64,000 nucleotides of DNA from Gentiana macrophylla (GCA_026214975.1 CM047807.1:72023824-72087823), one strand, 5' to 3'. Shown: positions 25,971-37,960, numbered from the stretch's first letter. Notes: generated by a model not told the origin, from the letters alone. A program made the numbers and translations.

Positions 25971-26559
25971 TGGCGACGATACACAGGTTTCACTCCTCCA
26001 CGGTCGCTCATCGGTTGGTCATCACATTATAAAATAACTCCAAAGATATCCATGTCGATGCCCAGCCGAGGCAAGAGCCATCTCATAAATGCTGTGCCAC
26101 GACGATCGACTATCGACCACCGAAAGCAAAGGTGAGGCGACAAGTCCGCGGAGGACAGAGTCCACACCACCTAACAAAGCAGGGGATAACGAGTCAGAGT
26201 CGATCATCACAGTCGGAAGTATCGACTCGAGGACAAGGTCCACACCACCGCCCTGTGCCCACCCACAAATGATGGCTTGGGCAAGGGTCAAGGCCCATTT
26301 AATGGTAAAGGTGACAATAATATGTTTCGACTTAACCTTAGGGTTTGTGCAAGTATGATCACTATAAATACCCCATTCCAGAACTACGTAAGGCTTGATT
26401 CCTGGAACCGAACAGATACGTAGGTAATTCAAGATTCGCCTGACTCACCAAGATACATAAAATCCACCCTCATTCCTCTTTGGCATTAGGTTTCTTGTGT
26501 GTTCATCACTAGATTAAATTAGGGCTCAAATCATCAAGGTGACTTAATTTGTCATCACA
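25971..26559 (+). repeat. 3' LTR of the Gypsy element
   Basis: This pairs with 16476-17064. It begins TGGCGACGATACA, where the 5' copy has TGACGATACA, and is preceded by a short G-rich stretch (CTCTGGGGC) that may be the polypurine tract. It ends near TTTGTCATCACA. Confidence 0.85.
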
Positions 26560-26917
26560 TGACATTACACATTCAACCTCTCAAAAGTTTGAACATGAAC
26601 CTCAAGTGTGGTGTCACGGTAGATAGGATGTGGTGTCTTTAACACATGCCGTTAAAATAAGTGAGTAGGTAGTAGATTGTAGAGGCCTTTAGGAACAAGG
26701 GTAGTATTGATATTAGCTAGGCAACTCTAAAATTAGAGCAAGAAAACTGCACCAGGGTAACATTGTAAACATATGTGAATTAGAACAGGACCTTCAAATT
26801 TCCCATTAAAAACCAACATACTACAAACAGAAAACTACACAAAAACATCACCCTTAGAAAGAAGACTGAAGCTGCAAGGGCTTTATCTCTAAGACCAAAG
26901 CTTCAATTTTTATTTCA

Positions 26918-29916
26918 TCAAGCTGCTTTAGCGTGTGTCTCAACGATAGCAAACTTAGCAAGAAGACCACACATTTGAAGATAGGAACCAACTCCATCAC
27001 AGATCCTCATATGGGCGAATCCAGTTTCCTTTGACAAGCATTAATCAGGGTAAACACTTCTGAAAAGCGGAGAGCTAATGAAACATAGAAGATGAATACA
27101 GGGAAGACTAACCTTCATGAACTCCAACTTCAAATATTCTGCCATGTCATAGTTCTTTATAACTCAAACAACGTTGTGATTATATCTGTGGGAGAATATC
27201 CTAGGTCATACAGTTGCTTTAGCCCAGCACACGCTGCCATCAAACTTTCCTTCTAGTACATTCTTCACCATACTCTTCACATGCAACGGATGTGGCTGAT
27301 CGCATACCTGAAACGATACCCAAGAAAGAAAGAAATGAACTGAATAAATAAAATAAAAAGTGTTCTAGCAAGTAATTAACTATAAAAAAAAAATGTCATA
27401 AAGCATCAACCTTGAATACATTCTCTTGGTTGACAAACCCAAACCACTATATGTTGCCTGCAAGTTGTTCAACGCCTGCCTCATATCACCATCAGCAGTG
27501 AATATAATTGCTTCAAGACCTTCTGGAACATATGGGACCTACATTCAATTGACAAAGCATCCGTGAAGCATTTCTATAATTCCTAATATGGTAACTTTTA
27601 TGAAATTTAAGAACTTCCTGATGTCATACATTCTCTGCTGCAACAACTGCCATGAGACGGCTGAGAATCTCCTGTTCACTTAGTCTTGAAAATCGAACAA
27701 GGGCACATCTGCTTTGAATTGGTTCGATGACTTTGGAAGATGTGTTGCATGCAAGAGCAAAACGTGTAGTGTTTGAAAATATTTCCATTGTTCTCCTTAA
27801 AGCTTGTTGAGCTCCAGATGTCATGCTATATATATCCAAAAACATCACACCATCATTATCAACCAACCCGAAAGAGAAACATAACAATAACACCACCAAC
27901 AACAACAATGCTAACAATAAAAGCAGTAAGACTACACAAAGAATAACCATGTCTCGGGGATAAGATGATATGGACAAGCGCGTGCAAGAATCAGAAATTA
28001 TACTTTTCTAAGAAAATCAAATTGGGAAGGAGGCGTAAACAGCATTAGATATACATGAACTAAAGAAATCAAAAGATAAAGAAATAACCATTCACCAACC
28101 TGTCTGCTTCATCCAATATTATGATTTTATGCCGTCCAGGGGAAAGTGTAACCTTTTTCTGAGCAAACATCTTGATTTTGTTTCTCACAACATCAATACC
28201 CCTAAAAAAGGAAACACGGGTATTTAGAAGAAAAACCTGAATGGATACCGCCTTTGAAAACATCTGTTAAACATACCTGTCATCTGATGCATTCAATTCC
28301 AAAACAGCTTCCCGGTAATTTGGACCCAGAAGTTCGTGAGCAAGAGCCAATATGCTGGTGGTTTTACCGATTCCAGGTGGACCCTGAAGACAAGTGATAC
28401 TCCAGAGAATTAAATACAGAAACCATCATTCACAGGGTAACCCCCAAAATGGGAAGAAAGTATACAAGTTAATGAAATGCGAAGGAGGAAGAACTGAAAT
28501 ATGCAAAGGAGGAAGAACTGAAATATTTTAATTATTCCAAGATATTGCATCTTAATTTTCTTGAATTAGATATGGTCAGAGAAATAAAAAAGAGATAGAG
28601 GGTCTCAAAATGATAGATACAAAAAATGTGTCAGAATTCACAAACACTTCAAAAACATAATGTAATCATATAAAAATGCTTCCTCCAAGATCTTTACTAG
28701 CTGCTCAGGATCGAGCAGATGTACATGACATATTGACCGCATGTCACTGCAAAATATATGATGTGTAATTTGGTATCCAGCAAGCCAGGTAGGTATTGGC
28801 TCAGAGTGATTCTACACATGAAATGGGAAACGTACTTGATGTATCAACTATCAAGTAACAGTGGAAGGCACACCTACATTGAGAAACATAAGAAACAAAA
28901 ATCAAGGCCCCTATCGGTCACAGCCTTCACCGTCTAGTTCAGCTTTTATAAAGACAAAAGTCTTAAACATTGATGTGCACAGAGTTACAAGTGTAACAGC
29001 CACTTAAATCCATATAAAGTCAGTCATGCACAAACAGAATCCAAATATCAAAAGCCGGTCTTCATTTGGACCACACCAAACTCGGTATCTATTGCACCAC
29101 ACTGAATCAACCTTCGGGAAGTCGATTCTTGAGTCAAGAATAGACTTTAAAAAGGTTGATCCTCGCAATCGACTTTCGGAAATTCGATTATCGACTCAAG
29201 AATCGAGTTCCTGATAAGTAGTCTGGTGAATTGGTAGGAATGCAGTGGTGCAATTGAAGGGTCCCTATAAAATATTTAGTGGTTACGCATTATGCTACCA
29301 TCCAGTAAATTAAAATGTTAGAATTGGCATCGGATTTATATTAATAAAAGAGTCCCCGAACCCAACTACCATTGGGAGCATGGAATGTCTCTTTTGGTCA
29401 AATAGATAACAAAAATTCGGTACTAAAGGCTGTTACCATAACACATTATAGGCATTCTTCAACGGTTTCTATCCTAGTTTCAGCAAAACACCAGAATTGA
29501 ATTGTATTTTCTAAACCTAAGTTTGAAACTGAAATAGCTAAATTCCTGCCACTAAAGTTGGGAGCTTTACTGAACAATCTCAGGAACATCAATTAACTGC
29601 TAAACTTTATCAACAAATAAACCCAAATCGAGCAAAAGGGATACTCCCAGCAAAAGAACAGTGAAACAAAAAAATCACAATAAAAAGGAAACAGAAAATG
29701 GGGCATTGAAATTATGAGTTAACATATACCGCTAAGATGAGATTGGGCATGTTCCCATCACGAGCGATGATTTGAAGCCTAGCGACAGCCTCTTCATTAC
29801 CCACAATATCAGCTACTTTGGTGGGTCTGTACTTCTCAACCCATGGAATATCTGGACCTTTTGATGCTGATGCTGATGCTGATGCTGGCGGGTGCTGAAG
29901 AAGAAGATGATGCCAT
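26918..29916 (-). pseudogene. RFC2: Replication factor C subunit 2 (RFC2), broken copy A
   Basis: This has the same seven-exon structure as the intact copy at 51170-54146: exons 29730-29916, 28277-28383, 28100-28201, 27630-27825, 27411-27538, 27113-27307 and 26918-27028. The Walker A (GPPGIGKTT), Walker B (ILDEAD) and the SRC arginine-finger motif (QSRCALVRF) are all readable. Faults relative to copy B: exon 1 is 16 bp longer, with an expanded GATGCT repeat plus a CGGG insert that throws the ATG out of frame; exon 5 lacks one base (CCCAAACC for CCCGAAACC); exon 6 has one lost and one gained base about 65 bp apart. Splice sites are kept. As written it cannot make full-length protein. It is a decayed duplicate or an unpolished one. 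Confidence 0.9.
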
Positions 29917-30058
29917 TCTCCGGAATGAAGCAAATTAGTAAAGGAGGAATCAAATGAATAAACCTCTCCTTCTGTTTGTGCGTTCAAAATAAACCCTTGA
30001 ATTGATTGGAGCCAAAACGCAGGGTCATATTGAGGGAAAATTGTAGATGAAAAGTAAA

Positions 30059-30068
30059 ACGACGTCGT
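30059..30068. promoter_or_regulatory. ACGACGTCGT palindrome upstream of RFC2 copy A
   Basis: This 10-bp palindrome with a GACGTC core (bZIP/CRE-like) lies about 145 bp upstream of the RFC2 start and is conserved at the same place in copy B (54297-54306). Sharing between copies follows from duplication, so it is weak evidence of function. Confidence 0.35.
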
Positions 30069-30104
30069 TAACAACAGCATTTCGTTCGGAGAAAGTGGAG
30101 TTAT

Positions 30105-30106
<2 letters not shown>

Positions 30107-30139
<33 letters not shown>
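30107..30139. repeat. Poly(T) tract of about 33 bases
   Basis: A pure T run is present in copy A and absent at the same point in copy B (near 54330). It is a copy A-specific expansion or insertion beside the RFC2 promoter. Confidence 0.9.
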
Positions 30140-30140
<1 letters not shown>

Positions 30141-30650
30141 GTTATTTAAATTAATATTTTCATTTCTTTTTATTTTTCATTTTCACAAACTAACATCTAC
30201 TAACATCTTCTTACTATATTTTTTTTCACACTTTTAACACTTTTTTTTTTTTTGAAGAAACACTCTTAACACACTTAACGGAAGCATAATGCTTAACATT
30301 TAATCCTAATTCATATTTCAAATGTCACATTACTATTAGTCGAGAATTAGTTAAAATATTACGTTTTTTGTCTTTGAAATTTTATTTTATTACATAGCTT
30401 AACTTGTTTAAGAAACGACTTGAGACTGCCTATGAGGCCACTCGGCAGTGCTACCTGTGGTGTGAGATGATTACCTGAGCCCCTAAAATCAATGAATTTA
30501 GCGCCCCACAAAATTTCGACCTAATATTATATTTATAATCAGATTATAATGAACAACTAACGATTACTTGCCACAAGACTCTAAGATACTAAAACGAGAC
30601 TTTTTTTAATCTGCTAGCTACAATTTTTGCTTTATTAAACTAGGACTAGG

Positions 30651-30923
30651 AGTCAAATAAATAGGTTTTTTTTCCTTCCAAACCCATGACTATCTCACGC
30701 AGTTTTTTTTTTTTTTTTTTTATATATATTTTGGTTACTTTTTTTTTTTCGAAGGGCGAGGGCCTAAAATTCTTTTTGGCCCCGAGCTCCTAGTCAAATA
30801 AATATGTTTTTTTCCTTCCAAACTCATGACTATCTCACGCAGTTTTTTTTTTTTAATATATATTTTGGTAACTGTTTTTTTTTTTTCGAAGGGCGAGGGC
30901 CTAAAATTCTTTTTGGCCCCGAG
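30651..30923. repeat. Tandem duplication, two units of about 141 bp
   Basis: Both units run from AGTCAAATAAATA, through CATGACTATCTCACGCAG and a poly(T), to GGGCGAGGGCCTAAAATTC. They start at 30651 and 30792. Differences are mainly in poly(T) length and a few substitutions, so the duplication is recent. Confidence 0.9.
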
Positions 30924-30924
30924 C

Positions 30925-31075
30925 CTAAATTTGGACCGGGACGCCTGTGGTCACTGGTTCGATCTTCTCTGAGGCGTCATGTCCTTACTCATGAGTAAGA
31001 GTCAGCCTCTGCAGACACGACCCGGGCCGAACTCCGGATTAATTGGATATGTTGGTTCTGGATACCGATCGAAGG
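30925..31075 (+). mobile_element. SINE-like repeat (tRNA-like box B, CTTACTCATGAGTAAGAGT block)
   Basis: It contains GGTTCGATC, resembling the RNA polymerase III box B, then TTACTCATGAGTAAGAGTC and CTCTGCAGACACGACC. Related sequence in reverse orientation lies in intron 1 of both GGP copies (about 14560-14680 and 48830-48960) and, more weakly, at 4690-4780. Dispersed copies with these boxes suggest a SINE family. Ends and target duplications were not found. Confidence 0.5.
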
Positions 31076-31249
31076 CTTTAAGCAAAAATAAACATTATCA
31101 TTATATTTTTCATAATGACTTTTTTTTATTACAGTTATGTCTTTATTATTCTTTTTAGACACTTAACGAATCCGATTTAGTTAAATGTTAAAGGTCCACA
31201 AAATGTAGTCAAAGGACTAAAAATATCCATGTGAAAGTAGATCTAATAT

Positions 31250-31868
31250 GACCAAAATGGCAAAAAAGTCATAGAAATTTTGTGTATGATTCAAAACAGA
31301 AGAATTTGAGTAGGATTGAAAATGATGCCAAAAAAGATAAACATGTCAAAATGATGAAATGGACTGAAAAAAAACATTAATTCTAGCAATTCAAACACAC
31401 CATAAATAAAATGTCAATTATTTACTTAATAACGTTATCACATAATCACTTTCATTACAATAAATATTACAAATGATACAGTTTGATTTGAGTGTCAATT
31501 TATGAATGGTCACAATAACATATTGGTTGTAAAATTTATTGTGGTTTTGACAATAATATTATGCTTAATTAATAGACATATACAATTAGAGGTGGATTCA
31601 AGACATGGGGACACATGCATGGCCCACTCAATTTTCGATTTTTTTAGTATTAAAACAATTAAATTATTGTTAATAAAAATATGTGTATTTTTGACGATCG
31701 CTTCCAAATATCTTATTTATCCTAAAAACGCTCAAATGTATATATAACTAAGATAAGTCTTACGTAATCAACCTTAAAGTTCATGGCGGAAACATGAAAA
31801 GACTTGGGAAATCTAAATGACATTCAACGTCGATTAAAAATATACTCCACGACATTATATTATTATGC

Positions 31869-31922
<54 letters not shown>

Positions 31923-34120
31923 TCAACCCGATTATCCGATTGAACCGCCTCCAAACCCGCTTTATTTCCACAAAAACACCAAATATATTTATAAAAAAGA
32001 CTAATTTGAATCGTATATGAAATCCATTTAAATTTTTAAAACAACAATCCCTAAAATCTCGCCATCAATTCAACAACCCCATTACCTTTTACAAACCTTC
32101 AATCAAGCAAACCAATTTGTGTAACTCCTCATCCACGTTGAAACAAATTCTATCATCAATTGGTGAATCTCTGCTTCATCTTACTTTCTCTCATTACCCA
32201 CACCTCAATATATCCTCTCAGATTTGAGCGCCATATGATGATTCTGGTCTTCAAGCGGATTTACTCATTTATTTCATATAATTTTTCTGTTGTTTTCATT
32301 CTTACATTAATCTACAGTGTAAAAGTAAGGGGGACTAAAGAGAGCTCGATCATTGGTCCGGTACCTGCTCTGATAATCAACAAAACAATGAGGAGAGCCA
32401 TCTTTCAAATATATTTTTTTTGTTTTTTCCTTTCATATTTCACTTTATTTACTTATTTATTTTTTTGTCTTTAGTTTATTGGGTTTTTTTATTTATTATT
32501 AAACATACCATCGATTCATTATTTGTCAACTACAATGGTTTTGATATTGAACCTAATGCTCAGCAATGTAGAAAAAGAATAGTCCTACGGTTTTACTCAT
32601 ATCCTTATGTGCTATTAAAAAAAGGTAACTTTTTATTCTTTGTATTTTTTATTTATTGTTTAATTCGTTGAATCATTATAGGGATCTCAACGTGGATTAG
32701 GTTGTTGCAGGTGACGGCTCCCTTGATACTAGGTATGTTTGAAGGTAGCTTTTAACTTTCATTTGATACATATTTGCTTTTATCAAATTTAATTTGTAGC
32801 CGTATATATATAGATGCTATATTTTTTTTTTTGAACAATGCTATACTTAAATGCTATATAACCATGCATATATCGTATTATAATTGGTTGAATTTAGAGC
32901 TAAGCTTGATTCAATATAAACAGGTTATATGTGCAAACCACTCATCCTACCCTTCAATGTTATAGTTGTTCTTACGTGTCCTGGCCGCCACCTACGGTCG
33001 AGCCGTGACGATCGGGTGTCAAATATTGAGGTACTATACTCTTTTTTCCATCCATTTTGTCATTTACACATAAAATTGTATTCATAACAGTTGTGTGAAT
33101 ATCAAAATGCATAAGGTCTTCAAACTCTTAATTGATTATTATTTTGGGATAAAATTTGTAGAATTTAAGTTTGATAGTTTCTAGAAAAGTATTATTGCAG
33201 TGCATGATTTATTTTTAAAGTATCATAATTGATTTCGTTTGTGGTTGTTTCTTTATTTTTTATTTTTGCACTTAACCCTCTCCCCTTCTTTTTTTGGTGT
33301 TATTTTTTGTTATTATTATTATTTATTTATTTTTGGCTCAGCTGTTCACTTTGATTGATTGGTATATTTATGTACATCCGCATACAACGATGATGCAATG
33401 GGTACTAATCATTACACTAAATGGTCATTCATACACAACTTTTGTCATACTCTTCGCTCATGGCCTTTTTAGATTAACCAAAAACAAGAATAAGAAATCG
33501 CCATGTTGCTTTATATATATTTTCCGCTCTTATGTAACTAAGGTGTAATTTGGGTGAGTACCGTGTTTTTGGAAGTTTAAGTCGCTTGGTGATGATTTTT
33601 TTAGCGGAAAAGTTTTAGTATTACAAGAATGGATGCTTTATTCCCGACTTTGCAATGATTTACTTACGCTTCCTTTCATTTTACATGTTTTTGTAGCAAT
33701 TGTGGTATTCTATTTGTTTTTTTGTATTGTAGAAAGTGCAATGCTATGCAAAACCAGTGATAGAGATTATCGCTGTGACCTCCTCGCTAATTTTTTTGGT
33801 ATGTCAACAGAAAGTGCATTATAGGCTTGTCGCTTGCTTTCTACAAATAAACGTGTCAAGTAAACTTTTGTGCTTCTATTCATAAATTATTTTAAGGAAA
33901 GTATGTTTAGTTCATTTGATGTGAAAGGAAATTTTATTCATTATACATTCACACAGTTACATATCATGTTGATAATATGAGTCACAACATTGTGTGTTCC
34001 TCATTTTCCTGATGTTCACGTTCAACACACGTGCAAAGTCTTCTACTTTTAATAATTGATATCGTTAATCTATTTTATTTGATTTTACTGTAATTGATTT
34101 TTTTTTTTTTATTACTATTT
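31250..34120. other. AT-rich region without recognisable gene
   Basis: Several open frames of 60-104 codons (for example 32160-32474 and 33294-33548 on the plus strand) are Phe/Leu/Ile/Tyr-rich, as expected from T-rich DNA, and match no family I know. A (TA)n run is at 31872-31919. The 32050-32240 part has a leader-like, C-rich composition and might be a decayed exon, but nothing supports a product. Confidence 0.5.
31872..31919. repeat. (TA)n microsatellite
   Basis: About 48 bases of TA dinucleotide repeat. Confidence 0.95.
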
Positions 34121-36320
34121 AAATTCGGGGAGAAACACAATAGAATCAACCAATGAATACGAAATAACTTTCAAAAATAACTTTATTCAAATTCGACAAT
34201 TAAAACAAAATATTCTTAAATTAAAGTCAAATCCTGCAAATTAGCCATCCTATTTAATGCCAAATATCCTTACCTTAAATATATTTTAAAAAATAACTTA
34301 ATTCAAATCTGTCAATTAATACGAAATATTCTTACATTAAAGTAATCTCCTGCAAATTAGCCACCATATTTAATGCCAAATAACTTTACATTAAATTACA
34401 TTTCAAAAAATAAATTTATTCAAATTTGCCAATTAATATAAAATATTTAATGCCAAATATTCTAACATTCAATTATATTTTCAACAATAACTAAATTCAA
34501 TCATGTCATTTAATGTGAGATATTTTTACATTAAACAAAAATGTCTTTCAAAGTTACATTAAATTACTGTTTGAAAGTAAACATAAAGTCAAATATGCCA
34601 AAGAAAAATAATCCTCTAAAAATATATTACATTAATTTTATGAAACATAAATAAATTCAATTATGTTAAGAAAAATATCGTGCCTTACAAATTATCTTAC
34701 TCCATTAACACAAATTTTTTTAAATTAATTCACATTTTGAATGAAAAATAAATTCAAATATCATAATTAATACGAAATATTCTTAAATTAATTCACCCCC
34801 TACAAATTAGCCACCTCATTTAATGAAACATATTCTTGAATTAAATAACATTTAAGCAAAAAAAATTATCCCTTACAATTTTCTTAAATTAAATTACATT
34901 TTGAAAGATAAGTAAATTCAAATGTGCTAATTAATACGAAATATTCTTACATTAATTCATCCGTACAAATTAGTCACTTCATTTAATGTTAAATATTCTT
35001 ATATTAAATTATATTTTAAAAAACAACTATAGTCAACTTTGCCAATTAATACGAAATATTCTTACATTCAAATAATCCCTTGCAAATTGGTCACCACATT
35101 TAATAAAAGATTTTCTTACATTAAATTACATTTTCAAATTAACTTTATTCAAATTGTCAATTAATACAAAATATTCTTACATTATATTAATTTCTTGCAA
35201 CAAATTTAAGCCAAATATTCTTCATTAAATTACCAAAAATAACTTTATTTAACGCCAAATAATTAATTCATATATTCTTATATTAAAATGTTAAAAAAAT
35301 ACTATATTTTTGTCAAAAATAAAACTTACATTAATTTAAATTTACCATTTAATATCAAATATTCTTACATTAAATTCAAATAAGTTTTTAATTAATTTTG
35401 TCAATTTTATATATTATGTCATTTATTGAAAATGTTCTTAATTATTCCGTCACCCCAATTAATACCAAATATTACATTAAATTAAATGTTCAAAATACCT
35501 AAATTCAAAATTGAATTACAAATTTGTACATTAGATTATAATTAAAAATGATAAATTCAATTAATATTCTCCAAAATACATCCTAATGTTCCATAATATA
35601 AGTCATTCACAATATCAACAGATTAATGAATATTTTCTTATCTTACCTCTAATTTATATCAATTCAACTTTTATTTATTCTTACATTAAATGTATACAGA
35701 CATTTTATCCCTACATTAATGACATTTAACTACTTTCTTAATCAATGCGAAAATTTTTTATATGGACCGAGTAAGATAAATTAATGCAATATAATTTAAC
35801 TTTAAATTACAATGTCAAATATTTTTATATTAAATTATTTTTTTAAAACTATATTGCTAAAACAAACTATATTATGGTTGCTAATTAATTCATCTTACAT
35901 TAAAGCTTATTCCATACAAAATGTTCCATTTAACGCCAAATATTCATACAATCAATTATATTTTCAAGAATAACTTACTTCAAATGTTTAGTGCTAAAAT
36001 GCGAATGTTTTTAGATTAAATAATATGTCATTCAACATTAAATATTCTTACGTTAAATTACATTTTCACAAAAAAAAAAAATCAAATATGTCAAAATATA
36101 ATAATCCTCTAAAACTATTTTAAATTAATTATATGGATCATAAATAAATTCAAATATTTTAAGAAAAAAAATCATTCTGTACAAATTAGAGTCTTTCGTT
36201 GATATAGAATATTAAGAAATTAAATTACATTTTAAAAATAACTAAATTCAAATATGTCAATTATTACGAGATATTCTTAAATTAGTCACCCACACTTAAT
36301 TAGCCACCTCATTTAATGTT
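34120..36320. repeat. AT-rich satellite, degenerate monomers of about 115 bp
   Basis: The landmark TTAATACGAAATATTCTTA recurs at 34316, 34767, 34931 and 35046, with variants at 34433 and 35161. Several neighbouring copies are spaced 115-117 bp. Each monomer seems to consist of two related halves, one with AATTAATACGAAATATTC followed by CAAATTAGCCACC, the other with TTTAATGCCAAATATTC followed by TTAAATTACATTTT. Roughly 18-19 monomers fit, with decay towards 35.3-36.1 kb. No coding potential. It could be a local satellite array or a tandem repeat from inside a larger element. Confidence 0.85.
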
Positions 36321-36324
36321 GTGA

Positions 36325-36855
36325 TGGTAAGGTAAGTAGGAGCGTATTTGAATAATACGCCAGCGGTAAAGGTAGAGTATGGGTATGATGGGATGGATGG
36401 GTGTGGTATGGTAGTGGCGAGGTGGGGGTAGGGATGGGGTGGTGGGTAAAAGCGATAAGGTGGTGGGTGTGGTAGTGGTAAAGGTAGCAGTGGAAGGCGG
36501 TGGCGTATGGCAGTTAAGTAGTAAAGTGTGGAAAGCGAGGTTGTAGTGCTGGTTTAGGTAGTAGTCGCAGGCAAGCTGTACGGTAAAGGTAAGGCAGGCA
36601 GGTGGCGTAGCAGTAAGTGTGGTATGGAATGCAGTGTGGCAGGGCAGGTATGGCATGAGTGCAGCGGTGGGTGGCGTAGTAGCGGGCAGAGTAGTGGCAG
36701 ATAGGTCAGGTAGGGGTAGTGCGGGTGGCAAGGTAGTGGCAGAGGCAGGTATGGTAGATAGGGTAGGTAAGTGGTAAGGTAAGGTGTAGGGACAGAGTAT
36801 GGAGTAAGCAGATAGTGGAGAGTGGTGGATAGAGTGGTGGTGTGGCAGGCAGACA
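36325..36855. repeat. G-rich, C-poor degenerate repeat tract
   Basis: The plus strand is built of GGTAGTGG, GGTAAGGTA and GGCAGGTATGG words with very few C residues, abruptly joined to the AT-rich satellite at the left and a TA run at the right. The long minus-strand open frames here are by-products (Thr/Pro/Leu/His-rich). Clusters of GGG and GG could form quadruplexes. Confidence 0.75.
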
Positions 36856-36869
36856 TATATATATATATA

Positions 36870-37509
36870 TATGCATATGCTTGTGCGTAGTATATATATG
36901 TGATATATACACATGTGTAATTGATATATATTTAAGTAATACAATAAATATATATTCAATATTAAATACTGACAATATATATTGGAAATATTTTATATAA
37001 GATATTAGATTTTAATGGGATAAATCAGTTAAAAGGATTTACTTTCATTAATTCTTATTTTATTGGGAATTGGATTTCTTAATCCCTACTCCAAACATGA
37101 AGCTTCCCCGAATAGGATTGAGAAAATGATAGGCACCACATTCATTTTAAATAAAAAGTGGGTGTCAAGCTCTTTTGTATCACAATTATAAGTTTTATTT
37201 TCTACTAGAAAATTAAGAGAGCTTCTTGAGAGAGAGTTTTTGGAGAAAGAAAAAGGCGGCCTGGCAGCCGACTTTTTCCGATAGTAATCCTATGGAGGAT
37301 TCCAATAGTTGTTCGTGTGGATCAACGGTAGATGCCGAACACTTGAGCGGCATCGTGCACATACTGCAATCGTAGACAAAGCGTCGGGCTTTTAGATCAG
37401 ATCTGGTATGTTTCTTGTCTACTATTTGTTTATTTTTTAAACGAAGGCGGTCCTGTTAAAAGGAAGTCAAAATTTTAAATTCCGTTGTGTTCCCGCGTTG
37501 ATTTCCTAA
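36870..37509 (+). repeat. Copia LTR/leader fragment
   Basis: This matches 2400-2800 in reverse orientation, including GTGTGGATCAACGGTAGA and GCCGAACACTTGAGCGG. It ends TTTCCTAACA at 37509, a plausible LTR end, and is followed directly by reverse transcriptase, so the leader, gag and integrase have been deleted between. Confidence 0.55.
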
Positions 37510-37960
37510 CATGATGGCACGATTGAGCGCTACAAAGCTCGACTCGTTGCCAAAAGGTTTTACTCAACGTCCCGGAATTGATTATTTTGAGACTTTGAGT
37601 CATGTGGTTAAACCCACAACGGTTTGCTTGGTCCTTGGTATTGCAGTATCCTTTGGTTGGTGTTTGTGTTTGTTAGATGTCAATAACGCTTTTTTGCAGG
37701 GCTCTCTCACTGAAGACGTTTACATGGCCCAGCCTCCGGGCTTTGAGGACTCGGATTGTTCTCGGTATGTCTGCAAGCTTCATATGGTCATTTATGGCCT
37801 CATGCAGGCCGTTCGGACATGATATCATGTGTTACGCATATTTATACTTTCCTTGGGGTTCTACAACTCCACGGCTGATTTATCACTATTTTATGAAAAT
37901 ATATTTCTTGAAGAAGTTTCTAGAAATTTTAATGAGATGGATATTTTAGAGGATAAATAT
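37505..37960 (+). pseudogene. Copia reverse transcriptase fragment
   Basis: The frame 37511-37822 contains the N-terminal half of a Ty1/Copia reverse transcriptase: [23 protein letters not shown] sequence (here [20 protein letters not shown]), then [20 protein letters not shown] with the first catalytic aspartate, PPGFEDSD, and [11 protein letters not shown]. It stops after this. The catalytic YVDD half and RNase H are absent, so this is a truncated relic. Confidence 0.9.

Larger units (their letters stand above)
16476..26559 (+). mobile_element. Full-length Ty3/Gypsy LTR retrotransposon, Tat-like, 10.1 kb
   Basis: Two direct terminal repeats of about 589 bp bound the element (16476-17064 and 25971-26559). 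Inside lie gag, reverse transcriptase, RNase H and integrase in that order, which is the Gypsy order, followed by about 3.4 kb containing an antisense ORF. The repeat pair is long and nearly identical apart from a number of 1-2 bp indels and scattered substitutions, which suggests a recent insertion. It is inserted in a TRIM terminal repeat of copy A, and copy B is empty there. Outside the LTRs ATGAC occurs on both sides (16475-16479 and 26559-26563), a possible 5-bp target duplication, but then the LTR would not start TG, so the exact ends are uncertain by a few bases. All coding parts are frameshifted. Confidence 0.9.
11885..31250. repeat. Segmental duplication, copy A (direct repeat of about 39730-56720)
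   Basis: Sequence and order match copy B throughout: 11885-12510 matches 39730-40350, 12510-13760 matches 44560-46220, 13766-16475 plus 26560-30365 match 48246-54495, and 31120-31250 matches 56600-56720. The orientation is the same. Copy A carries the Gypsy insertion at 16476-26559 and lacks the two blocks present only in B (40350-44560 and 46220-48245). Many 1-2 bp indels separate the copies. Extents are by eye and approximate. Confidence 0.9.

Noticed and set aside
32160..32474. Hydrophobic open frame that might be a membrane protein
   Set aside because: Composition follows T-rich DNA; no family match and no splice or promoter support.
34120..36320. CRISPR-like regular repeats
   Set aside because: Monomers are tandem and degenerate with no unique spacers, in a plant nuclear context.
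36309..36959. Long minus-strand open frame of 216 codons
   Set aside because: It is Thr/Pro/Leu/His-rich only because the complementary strand is G-rich and C-poor; no domain, and two other frames are open over the same tract.
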